Position numbers and translations under genes: made by a program. This document shows, piece by piece, positions 34,387 through 41,924 of a stretch of 64,000 nt of DNA. A model generated the notes under the pieces. It saw only the letters and a program-made list of their open reading frames with translations. It ran no database searches and was not told where the DNA came from. Numbering within the stretch: the stretch's first letter is position 1; each line of letters opens with the position of its first letter. Source of the DNA: Herpetosiphon aurantiacus DSM 785. GTDB taxonomy: Bacteria > Chloroflexota > Chloroflexia > Chloroflexales > Herpetosiphonaceae. The stretch lies in assembly GCA_000018565.1 (NCBI GenBank), contig CP000875.1, positions 4,231,199-4,295,198 of the forward strand, in the 5' to 3' direction.

Positions 34387-36147
34387 ATGCGACGACGATG
34401 GGTTCGTCTTGGCCTGCTCATGCTTATTGCCATGGGCGTAGTGCTACCTGGAACCAAGGCCGAGGCTACACCGCCGCCGCCCTTAGCCCAGTATTTCCCC
34501 GAAACCGGGCAATCAGCGGTCAACTATTTCTGGCAATTTTGGAAGAATACGCCGAATGCCATGCGCGTGTTAGGCTATCCCATTTCTTTGCCATTTGTCC
34601 AAGAAAGCTTTACCGAGCCTGGTAAATTCTATTTGGTGCAATATTTCGAACGCGCCATCTTAGAAGAACACCCTGAAAACTTCAATCACCCAACCAATGG
34701 CAACAAATACTTTGTGCTTGGGCGGTTGCTGGGCAAAGAATTGGCCAAGGGTCGCGAAAATGAACCAGCCTTCAAGCCAGTGGCTAACCCCAACAATGGT
34801 ACGGTTTGGTTCCCTGAAACCCAACATACTCTGACCAACACGCCTGGCCCATTTTTGACCTTCTGGCGCAATTATGGTGGCCTCTCGGTGTTTGGCTATC
34901 CTTTGTCAGAGCCATTCCAAGAGCTGAACCCCGATACTGGTAAAGTCTATTGGGTGCAATATTTCGAGCGCAATCGCTTCGAATATCATCCCGAAGAAAA
35001 ACCTGAATTCCAAGTGTTGCTTGGTTTATTGGGTAAACAATACTATAACGAACACAAAACTGAGCCAAAATTGGCCGTCAAGGAATGGTTCTTCCGCTAT
35101 CACACCCGCGCCGAAGCCATCCCAGTCGATTTCATCTATGGCTACAATGTTCAAGCCTTCTACCAAGAACGTGATCGCTTATACCAATTGGTCAACAACG
35201 CCGCCTTTGGCTGGATTCGCCAACAAGCACCTTGGGAAGATCTCCAAGCTGCTGACGGTACAATCTACTGGGGTGAGCTGGATAAAGTTATCAACGACGC
35301 TCATGCCAAGGGCATTAAAGTCTTGTTAAGTGTGGTTCGTTCGCCAGAATGGGCCAGCGAAAATGGCACGCACGGCTTGCCATCACGCCGCAACTTCCCC
35401 AAATTTGGCGATTTTATGCAGCGCATGGCGCAACGCTACAAAGGCAAAGTCCAAGCTTACGAAATTTGGAACGAGCAAAATTATGCGATTGAAAACGGTG
35501 GCGTGGTAGCTCCAGCAGCCTATTATGTGGATATGCTGGAATATGCCTACAAAGGCGTGAAAGCTGCTGACCCCGAAGCAATTGTGGTTTCTGGCTCACC
35601 AACCCCAACTGCCACCAATCGCACCGATATCGCGGTTGATGAGTTGATTTACTTTGCTCAAATGTTTGCGATTCCTAAATTCTGGAATAACGTTGATGTA
35701 ATTGGTGCGCACTTCGGCGGCACCTACAATCCACCAGATACCAAGTGGCCCGATAACCCAGGCCCAGGCCCAGGTTGGCGCGACAACTCCGAATTCTACT
35801 GGCGACGGATTGAAGATGTGCGCCAAGTGCTGGTCAATAGTGGCAACGGCGACCGCCAAATTTGGGTAACCGAAATTGGCTGGGCCACCGCCAACACCAG
35901 CCCAGGCTTTGAATATGGCAACTCGAATACAATCGAAGAACAAGGAGCTTACCTCGAACGAGCAATGTATATGGCTCGCTACGATTACGCTCCATGGGTT
36001 GGCGCAATGTTCGTGTGGAACTTAAACTTCGCGGTGACCTCACCCGATCCGCTGCACGAAACTGCTTCATTCGGGGTATTGAACCCTGATTGGAGTCCAC
36101 GCCCAGCCTATACCCGCTTGCAACAGTTTGCAGCAACCCATAAATAA
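34387..36147 (+). CDS. Secreted glycoside-hydrolase-like protein with two N-terminal YFPETG repeats
   Basis: A 586-residue exported protein. A signal peptide (about 1-27, ending KAEA) is followed by two 85-residue repeats (about 36-120 and 141-222), each running from a FPET-tryptophan/aromatic start (YFPETGQSAVNYFWQFWKNT; WFPETQHTLTNTPGPFLTFW) through GYPxS.PF, a YxVQYFER motif and a LGxLLGK end. Residues 250-586 are a (beta/alpha)8 clan A hydrolase: acid/base Glu in AYEIWNEQN (E363) and nucleophile Glu in IWVTEIGWA (E496), as in GH39/GH5-like enzymes. The repeats probably bind the wall or a polysaccharide. ATG at 34387 follows AAAAGGAG. The next gene is its paralogue. Confidence 0.85.
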   Translation: MRRRWVRLGLLMLIAMGVVLPGTKAEATPPPPLAQYFPETGQSAVNYFWQFWKNTPNAMRVLGYPISLPFVQESFTEPGKFYLVQYFERAILEEHPENFNHPTNGNKYFVLGRLLGKELAKGRENEPAFKPVANPNNGTVWFPETQHTLTNTPGPFLTFWRNYGGLSVFGYPLSEPFQELNPDTGKVYWVQYFERNRFEYHPEEKPEFQVLLGLLGKQYYNEHKTEPKLAVKEWFFRYHTRAEAIPVDFIYGYNVQAFYQERDRLYQLVNNAAFGWIRQQAPWEDLQAADGTIYWGELDKVINDAHAKGIKVLLSVVRSPEWASENGTHGLPSRRNFPKFGDFMQRMAQRYKGKVQAYEIWNEQNYAIENGGVVAPAAYYVDMLEYAYKGVKAADPEAIVVSGSPTPTATNRTDIAVDELIYFAQMFAIPKFWNNVDVIGAHFGGTYNPPDTKWPDNPGPGPGWRDNSEFYWRRIEDVRQVLVNSGNGDRQIWVTEIGWATANTSPGFEYGNSNTIEEQGAYLERAMYMARYDYAPWVGAMFVWNLNFAVTSPDPLHETASFGVLNPDWSPRPAYTRLQQFAATHK

Positions 36148-36165
36148 TTAACCGAGGTCGGTTGC

Positions 36166-36216
36166 AACAACACGAAGATCACGCTCTGAAGCCAGTGTTG
36201 TGATCTTCGTGTTGTT
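36166..36216. repeat. Perfect 17-bp inverted repeat between the two glycoside hydrolase genes
   Basis: AACAACACGAAGATCAC (36166-36182) and GTGATCTTCGTGTTGTT (36200-36216) pair perfectly around a 17-base loop, 18 bases after the first stop. There is no clean U tail, so it may be a weak terminator, an mRNA stabiliser or another fold-back repeat; its arm contains the CACGAAG unit. Confidence 0.65.
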
Positions 36217-36236
36217 GTCTGACGAGGAGTTTGAAT

Positions 36237-37463
36237 ATGCCTAAATCACGCTGGTTAAGTGCCGCCATGGTCTGCTTGCTAGCAGTTAATCTTTTGGCGG
36301 CCTGTGGTGGCGATAGTGCGCCCACTACCCAACCAACCAATCCTGAAGCAGCCACGGCTACGCCCGAAACTGCTGCTCCAACCACTGATAGCAATCTACC
36401 AGTAACGACGGGCAACCCGTTGCAATTGCCCTATTTGCAATATGGTGCAGCCGCGCAACTGTACTATACTGATCGTAATCGCGCCTTGACCTTGATGAAC
36501 AACGCTGGGTTCGATTGGGTGCGCCAACAGATTCAATGGAAAGATATTGAAGGCCCAAAAGGTAACTTTGGCTGGGGCGAACTCGATGCAATTGTTGCTG
36601 ATGCCAACGCCAAAAATATCAAAGTGCTGTTGAGCATTGTACGCTCACCATCGTGGGCACGGGCCGATGGAACCAACGGCATGCCCGATAACATCAAAGA
36701 TTTTGGCGATTTTGTTGAGGCCTTGGTGGTACGCTACAAAGGCAAAGTCCAAGCCTACGAAATTTGGAACGAACAAAATCTTGATCATGAAAATGGCGGC
36801 TCACGTGATTCGATCGACGCTACCAAATATGTTGATCTCTTGGTCGAAGCCTACAATCGGATCAAACCGATCGATCCTGAAGCCTTTGTGATTTCAGGAG
36901 CATTGACTTCAACTGGCGATTCACCAGCGGCGATCGATGATATGACCTACTTTGAGCAAATGTTTAGCTACAAAGATGGCATTTTCAAAGATCACATCGA
37001 TGGTGTGGGCTTCCATCCTTCGCCATCGTACAATCCGCCAGCAACCTTATGGCCCGACCAGCCCGGCCCAGGCCCAGGTTGGCTCGAAAGCCCAACCCAC
37101 TACTTCCGCCATATCGAAAATCTCAAAATCTTGATGGATAAATATGGCATGCAAGATTATCAAGTGTGGGTGACTGAATTTGGCTGGGCGACCCAAAACA
37201 CCAGCCCAGGCTATGAGTATGGCAACGAAATTAGCTTCGAGCAACAAGGTCAATATGTGCTCGATGCGCTGCAAATGACCCGCCGCGATTACCCATGGGT
37301 TGCCACCATGTTTGTGTGGAACCTCAATTTTGCGGTAACTTCGCCTGATCCGCTTGATCAAACCGCCTCATTCGGTATTCTCAACCCCGATTGGAGTCCA
37401 CGGCCAGTCTTTGAAAAAATTCAAGGCTTTGTTAACGCCGTCAAAACCGAGGAAGGTCGCTAA
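36237..37463 (+). CDS. Lipoprotein glycoside-hydrolase-like protein, paralogue of the preceding gene
   Basis: A 408-residue lipoprotein. The signal peptide ends in the lipobox NLLAAC (Cys 23), followed by a Thr/Pro/Ala linker (about 28-60). The rest is the same clan A hydrolase domain as the upstream protein, with identical blocks such as KGKVQAYEIWNEQN (acid/base E179), WVTEFGWATQNTSPG (nucleophile E314), FVWNLNFAVTSPDPL and NPDWSPRP. It lacks the YFPETG repeats. So one copy is secreted or wall-bound and one is membrane-anchored. GAGGAG lies seven bases before the ATG at 36237. Substrate unknown; a plant or microbial beta-glycan is plausible. Confidence 0.85.
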   Translation: MPKSRWLSAAMVCLLAVNLLAACGGDSAPTTQPTNPEAATATPETAAPTTDSNLPVTTGNPLQLPYLQYGAAAQLYYTDRNRALTLMNNAGFDWVRQQIQWKDIEGPKGNFGWGELDAIVADANAKNIKVLLSIVRSPSWARADGTNGMPDNIKDFGDFVEALVVRYKGKVQAYEIWNEQNLDHENGGSRDSIDATKYVDLLVEAYNRIKPIDPEAFVISGALTSTGDSPAAIDDMTYFEQMFSYKDGIFKDHIDGVGFHPSPSYNPPATLWPDQPGPGPGWLESPTHYFRHIENLKILMDKYGMQDYQVWVTEFGWATQNTSPGYEYGNEISFEQQGQYVLDALQMTRRDYPWVATMFVWNLNFAVTSPDPLDQTASFGILNPDWSPRPVFEKIQGFVNAVKTEEGR

Positions 37464-37534
37464 ATCAATAATTCGGCATAGAGCAGCAGCTGTATGCCGA
37501 GTTGTACTCCTCATGCCACAGCCGCCAAGACTCT

Positions 37535-37542
37535 GGTATACT
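37535..37542 (+). promoter_or_regulatory. Extended -10 promoter element of the NuoB-like/ABC/GlpB operon
   Basis: TGGTATACT is an extended -10 (TATACT at 37537-37542), identical to the element upstream of rho. ATGCCA at 37513-37518 is a possible -35 with an 18-base spacer. The first gene starts at 37575. Confidence 0.45.
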
Positions 37543-37574
37543 AGCACGCGGTTTCATACGCAATGGAGGTCAGC

Positions 37575-37949
37575 GTGATTGCGGTTTATCACCTAAATGC
37601 TGGCTCAACTGGCATCGAAGTTCGGATTTTGGCTGAGGCTATTCGTAGCGCCCGCAACCTGACATGGGCCGCAACTCCGGCTCATGCTGATATTTTTGTG
37701 CTGACTGGGCCAATTCCGCTGTTGTTACGCCCAGCGTTGAGCAATGTTTGGCGCGATTTTATTGCTGATCGTGCGCCATTAATTGCCTTAGGCCGTGCCA
37801 GCATCGATGGACATCCGTTTGGACGCGGTGGATTGGCCGAGCTACCAGAAATCCAAGTAGCCGCCAAAATCGATGGCGATCCACCGACGGTTGCGGCAAT
37901 TCAGGCCGGAATTGTCCAAGCCCTCAATGCCCGTACCGCCAAACACTAA
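37575..37949 (+). CDS. Cysteine-free relative of the NuoB / group 4 hydrogenase small subunit
   Basis: A 124-residue protein whose order of motifs follows the Ech/Hyc small subunit and NuoB: VYHLNAGSTGIEVRILAEAI where hydrogenases have H.N.GSCNGC.IE, then THADI-like AHADIFVLTGPIPLLLRPAL where they have HADVLVVTGPVT, then LIALGRASIDGHPFG where they have A.G.CA..GG.F. All cluster-binding Cys are gone; the protein has no Cys at all. It therefore cannot hold the N2-type 4Fe-4S cluster. The start is a GTG at 37575, right after GGAGG; an ATG four codons upstream overlaps that site. First gene of the operon; the next gene is NuoH/EchB-like. Confidence 0.65.
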   Translation: MIAVYHLNAGSTGIEVRILAEAIRSARNLTWAATPAHADIFVLTGPIPLLLRPALSNVWRDFIADRAPLIALGRASIDGHPFGRGGLAELPEIQVAAKIDGDPPTVAAIQAGIVQALNARTAKH

Positions 37950-37958
37950 AGGTCGTTT

Positions 37959-38804
37959 ATGAATACATTGCTTCAACAATTGATTGCTGCGTTGCTCTAC
38001 CCGGGCATGCTCACCACAATGTTGTTAACCCTCGCCGTGATTGGCATTACCAAGTTGCATGCGCCTGGGGGTGGCTTAAGCCGTGGTTTTTTAGCAGCCT
38101 TGCAGGGCAAAACTTCGCTCAATCTAGCGCTAGCAGCACTTTTGGCGCTGATTGCCCCAGCATTTTTGCCATGGGCTGGCTCGCCACTGGCAACACCCCG
38201 CTTGGGCCAATTATGGTTGGCTTGGGCCTTGCTTGAAACCTCGTTTATGCTAGCGCTCATGCCTGGCTTGCAAAGTTTGGCCGCTTCGAGCGTGCGAGCC
38301 GCCATGCGCGAGGCCCAACTCAGCAGCGCAGGGCGAATTGTGTTGTGGTTAGCGCTGGGGGTGGCCCTTTGGACAGGCGATAATTGGCAGTGGAACATTG
38401 TGCCAGCCCGGGTTTTGGCATTAATCGCAGCAGCAATGGCTTTGCCGGTGGCGCTTGGTTGGGGGCCATTTGCCCACGATTGGAGCCTCACCCCAGGCGG
38501 TCCCGAAGCCGAACTTAACCGTGCTAGTGCTGAGCTAGCCCAATGGGGTCGCGCAATTCGAGCGACTGTCTTGTTAACCTTGATTCCACTCTTGGGTTTT
38601 CCAATCACGGCAGGCTTGCATTGGTCGCTGCATGTAGCCTTGACCATCGCTACGACCTTGGCTTTGGCGGGAGTTGGCCGTTATATTAATGGTTCAACGG
38701 TGCGCCAACCCTTGAACGAGAGTTTGCGTTGGTGTTACACCCGCGCCTTGCCTTTAGCCTTGCTGAGCGGAATTGTCTTGGTTGCGATGCAGCGCTGGCT
38801 GTAG
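37959..38804 (+). CDS. NuoH/EchB/HycD-like membrane protein
   Basis: A 281-residue protein with about eight hydrophobic segments. The first, ALLYPGMLTTMLLTLAVIGI, matches the start of the proton-channel subunit of group 4 hydrogenases (LxYPGLL). The region GGPEAELNRASAELAQWGRA followed by a long hydrophobic run resembles the conserved loop ELTGP..AL.ELGRA before helix 6 in that family, but the acidic cluster is reduced. It begins ten bases after the NuoB-like stop. The pair looks like the remnant or re-purposed core of a complex I or hydrogenase membrane module. Assignment rests on motif order and gene pairing. Confidence 0.6.
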   Translation: MNTLLQQLIAALLYPGMLTTMLLTLAVIGITKLHAPGGGLSRGFLAALQGKTSLNLALAALLALIAPAFLPWAGSPLATPRLGQLWLAWALLETSFMLALMPGLQSLAASSVRAAMREAQLSSAGRIVLWLALGVALWTGDNWQWNIVPARVLALIAAAMALPVALGWGPFAHDWSLTPGGPEAELNRASAELAQWGRAIRATVLLTLIPLLGFPITAGLHWSLHVALTIATTLALAGVGRYINGSTVRQPLNESLRWCYTRALPLALLSGIVLVAMQRWL

Positions 38805-38814
38805 GAGAGAAGCG

Positions 38815-39786
38815 ATGACTGCCTTATTGCTTGAGAAAATCGTCAAACGTTTTGATACAACAACCATTTTGCGTCAACTCAATTTGCTGGTGCAAGAAGG
38901 TCAGGTTTATGGGTTGCTGGGAGCCAATGGCGCGGGCAAATCAACCTTAATTCACTTAATTATGGGTTTTTTATACCCCGATAGTGGTCGAATTGAGGTT
39001 TTTGGCAAAACACCTAGCGCTATGCATGGTCAAATTGGCTATTTGCCCGAACGCCTACGCTACCACACCCATTGTAGCGCCCGCGAATACCTGACCTATA
39101 TGGGCAATTTTGCTGGCATGCGCGGAGCCAGCCTGACCAGCCGAATCAACGATTTGCTCGAATTGGTTGGCCTAACTGAATCTGCCGATAAACGCATGCG
39201 CAATTATTCCAAGGGTATGACTCAGCGCGTCGGAATCGCCCAAGCCTTGCTTAGCGATCCGCAACTATTGCTGATCGACGAGCCATCATCAGGCCTCGAC
39301 CCCCAAGGCCAACTTGAAATGCGCGATCTTTTGCTCGATTTACGCAGCCAAGGCCATACCATTTTGATCTGCTCACACCAGCTTGATGAGATTGAGGCGG
39401 TTTGTAATCGGGTGGGCATTTTGGTGCATGGCGCAATCGCCGCTGAAACCGATTTAGCCCAACTTACTGGCACAAATGGCGTGGTGATTACGCTTAAAGA
39501 AACCCCAACCGATGCGCTCGATTTTGCCTTGCGTTCAATCGACCCAAGCATTGTACGGGATGATCGCTTTATCACAGTGCCCGAAAACAGCCCAAGTTTG
39601 CAAGGGCGTTTATTACAATTATTGCTTGACGAAGGCTATACCGTGGCTTCGCTACAACCAAGCCTTGGCAATTTGCGCGATCTCTATTTGCACGTTGTAT
39701 CGGGTAAAGAACCACCAGCTGAAATGCAGCCCCAAGCGCCGCTGGCCATTCTGGATAGTTTGTTAGCTGGCGAGGAGCAGCAATAA
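38815..39786 (+). CDS. ABC transporter ATP-binding protein (CcmA/DrrA/NodI type)
   Basis: A 323-residue ATPase: Walker A LLGANGAGKSTLIHLIMG near residue 33, Q loop region YLPERLRYH, signature NYSKGMTQRVGIAQALL near 132, Walker B LLLIDEPSSGLDPQGQ near 152 and H loop ILICSHQLDEIE. The C-terminal 90 residues form the regulatory-like extension usual in exporters with separate membrane subunits. The ATG at 38815 follows TAGGAGAG; the NuoH-like stop lies ten bases upstream. The permease gene overlaps the stop (TAATG at 39785). Cargo unknown. Confidence 0.92.
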   Translation: MTALLLEKIVKRFDTTTILRQLNLLVQEGQVYGLLGANGAGKSTLIHLIMGFLYPDSGRIEVFGKTPSAMHGQIGYLPERLRYHTHCSAREYLTYMGNFAGMRGASLTSRINDLLELVGLTESADKRMRNYSKGMTQRVGIAQALLSDPQLLLIDEPSSGLDPQGQLEMRDLLLDLRSQGHTILICSHQLDEIEAVCNRVGILVHGAIAAETDLAQLTGTNGVVITLKETPTDALDFALRSIDPSIVRDDRFITVPENSPSLQGRLLQLLLDEGYTVASLQPSLGNLRDLYLHVVSGKEPPAEMQPQAPLAILDSLLAGEEQQ

Positions 39787-40565
39787 TGGCAAAACTTCGA
39801 CAAATTTGGGCTTGGACACGCTTCATTTGGAGTGAATACCAACGAACAGGGCGTTTTTTAGTTGAGCTAGGGGCATTAATCATTTTTGCCTATGTCTTTC
39901 TGCGCAAACCCAATGTTGATGCTCATCTAACTGCTACCCAGTTCTTTGGCATGACCGCAATTTTTGTGCTCTGTCAAACAATTTTTACCACCACGATGAT
40001 GGCAGGCCTTGGTAATCGACCGCAAGGTTATGTGGTTTTGGCTCGCTCATTAGGCCGCAAAGGCTATTTAGTTGGCCTCTTTTTAGTCGCCTTTTTAATT
40101 AGCTTGGTCAATTTAATCCTCTGTACTATCATCGTCACCATCATCAACAAGCCAGTCTTGTGGGATGCAGTGATTTGGGGCGCGGGAGCCTTGCCGCTGA
40201 TTTTAGATATTGCTTTGGTAACGGCCTTGGTGCTTCTCCTTTCAAGTTTGGTGCTTTCACAAGGCTGGCGCTTGAGCATTTTGGCGGTCATTGCCTTGGC
40301 TTCGTTGAGCACCAGCGATATTTTCACCAATACCTTTGATCCGAATGGCAGCTTGGGCAAAATTTTGGCAGCAATTCGCACAATTGTTGGCATTCCGCTA
40401 ACCCCATTGTTTGCAGGCTTTGAGCTAGCGGTGACGCGCCAAGCCTATGAGAGCAACTTGAATCAAGCTTTGGCAATTTTGGGTGGTCAGGCTGCACTAT
40501 TAATCGCGGTCAGTGCGTTTGGTTTTTTTGCCTTTGAACGACGTGATATTATTCTAGGAGCCTAA
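39786..40565 (+). CDS. ABC transporter permease (ABC-2-like)
   Basis: A 259-residue membrane protein with six hydrophobic segments (among them LVELGALIIFAYVFL, YLVGLFLVAFLISLVNLILC, LILDIALVTALVLLLSSLVL, and the final LGGQAALLIAVSAFGFFAFE). It follows the ATPase with a 1-base overlap and thus forms its membrane partner. The Arg/Lys-rich stretch ARSLGRKGYLVG before the third segment fits the coupling helix position. Cargo unknown. Confidence 0.85.
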   Translation: MAKLRQIWAWTRFIWSEYQRTGRFLVELGALIIFAYVFLRKPNVDAHLTATQFFGMTAIFVLCQTIFTTTMMAGLGNRPQGYVVLARSLGRKGYLVGLFLVAFLISLVNLILCTIIVTIINKPVLWDAVIWGAGALPLILDIALVTALVLLLSSLVLSQGWRLSILAVIALASLSTSDIFTNTFDPNGSLGKILAAIRTIVGIPLTPLFAGFELAVTRQAYESNLNQALAILGGQAALLIAVSAFGFFAFERRDIILGA

Positions 40566-40566
40566 G

Positions 40567-41775
40567 GTGCAAGCTGATGTGTTGGTCATTGGCGCAGGCC
40601 TCGCTGGCTTGTGGAGCGCAATCATCCATGCGCAGGCAGGCCGCAAGGTTAGCCTGTTGGCCAAAGGTCATGGCACATTGCCTTGGAGCAGTGGTTGCCT
40701 TGATCTCCAGCCTCACCAACTACCAACCAACCGAGAACATCCCTACTTCACGCTCCAAACCGTGCTTGAACCAACTACCCAAACTTGGCTTAAATTCACT
40801 CAAGCACAGGATTATCGCTTTGTTGCCAATTTAAAGCAGCATTATTGGCTGCCAACCGCAATTGGTACATGGCGGCCAACCAACGCCGTACCATTAACCA
40901 TGCTCAACGCCGAGCGCTCGATCATCAGCAATTATCGGGTGTTGGTGCTGGGCTTCCGCGAATTACGCGATTTCTTTCCGCCCTTGTTGGCTGCACGCCT
41001 ACAACAACATGGCATTGCTGCCCGTGGCAGTTACTTAACCATGCCAACAAGCCAGCGCTCCCGCGATTTCAATAGCGTGAATTTGGCGCGTTTATGCGAA
41101 CAAACCAGTTTTCGCCAAGCCCTAATCAAGCAGATCGATCAGATCCGTGGTGATGCCCAATTGCTACTGTTTCCCGCCATGCTTGGCATCAGCCACACTA
41201 CTAGCATCATCAATGAGTTGCAAACCGCCTTAGGATGTTTGGTAGCTGAAGTGCCAACCCTACCGACTAATGTAGCTGGCTTACGCTTACAACGCATGTT
41301 GATGACAGAATTAGAGCAATTGAACGGGCGAATACAACTGAATGCCGAGGTTATTCGCGGCGAATTTATCGATCGGCGCTTGGTAGCGGTGTACAGTGCG
41401 GCGGCGGCTCGCGAACAGCGCCACACTGCTGAGCACTTTATTTTGGCAACTGGCGGGATTGGCGGCGGTGGATTACGTGCCGATTATCCCAATGGCTTAC
41501 GCGAAACAGCGCTTAATTTGCCAGTTCAGCAACCAACCGAGCGCGATCAATGGTTCGAGGCCAATGTGCATGCCCAACATCAACTCTTCAAAGCAGGGAT
41601 TGCGGTCAATCAACAACTTCAGCCAATTGATGCCCAACAGCAGCCAATTGCCGAAAATCTACAAGTAGTTGGGGCCGCCTTAGCTGGCTGCGACCCAATT
41701 CGTGAACGCTGGGTTGAGGGTTTAGCCCTTGCTAGTGCCAGCCATGCCTTTGAGAATCGAGGGTTCAGTGGCTAG
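40567..41775 (+). CDS. GlpB-like FAD-dependent dehydrogenase (anaerobic glycerol-3-phosphate dehydrogenase subunit B family)
   Basis: A 402-residue flavoprotein. The N-terminal FAD loop is VLVIGAGLAGLWSAIIHAQA, then VSLLAKGHGTLPWSSGCLDL, which closely follows the GlpB pattern (trailing SSG.LDLL). Near the C-terminus are EHFILATGGIGGGGL and VVGAALAGCDPIRERWVEGL, where the flavin-proximal GG and the family-typical G.aLaG.D are seen. In E. coli GlpB links GlpA to the membrane FeS subunit GlpC, but neither GlpA nor GlpC is here. The start is a GTG at 40567, one base after the permease stop. Last gene of the five-gene operon. Confidence 0.8.
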   Translation: MQADVLVIGAGLAGLWSAIIHAQAGRKVSLLAKGHGTLPWSSGCLDLQPHQLPTNREHPYFTLQTVLEPTTQTWLKFTQAQDYRFVANLKQHYWLPTAIGTWRPTNAVPLTMLNAERSIISNYRVLVLGFRELRDFFPPLLAARLQQHGIAARGSYLTMPTSQRSRDFNSVNLARLCEQTSFRQALIKQIDQIRGDAQLLLFPAMLGISHTTSIINELQTALGCLVAEVPTLPTNVAGLRLQRMLMTELEQLNGRIQLNAEVIRGEFIDRRLVAVYSAAAAREQRHTAEHFILATGGIGGGGLRADYPNGLRETALNLPVQQPTERDQWFEANVHAQHQLFKAGIAVNQQLQPIDAQQQPIAENLQVVGAALAGCDPIRERWVEGLALASASHAFENRGFSG

Positions 41776-41801
41776 GGGTCAGGGCTCAGTTTGGATTACG
41801 A

Positions 41802-41910
41802 AGATAGGCTATTGGCTGAAGGCTTTGGGCTATCGGAACATGGCGTGGGATTGCAACGATTCCAATGGTCAATAGCCTATCACTTCGCGATCTTCGTGGT
41901 TTCGGCCTTT
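41802..41910. repeat. Fold-back repeat family D plus CACGAAG tract
   Basis: ACGAAGATAGGCTATTGGCT near 41797-41816 is opposed by CCAATGGTCAATAGCCTATC near 41861-41882, followed by CGATCTTCGTGG. It is an intergenic inverted repeat of the same type as at 18972, 53808 and 58892. Confidence 0.6.
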
Positions 41911-41924
41911 GTGGATAATCTTCG

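Noticed and set aside
37997-38647. 216-codon open frame on the - strand across the NuoH-like gene
   Set aside because: It is an antisense shadow with low-complexity composition and no ribosome site; the + strand product has membrane helices and operon spacing.
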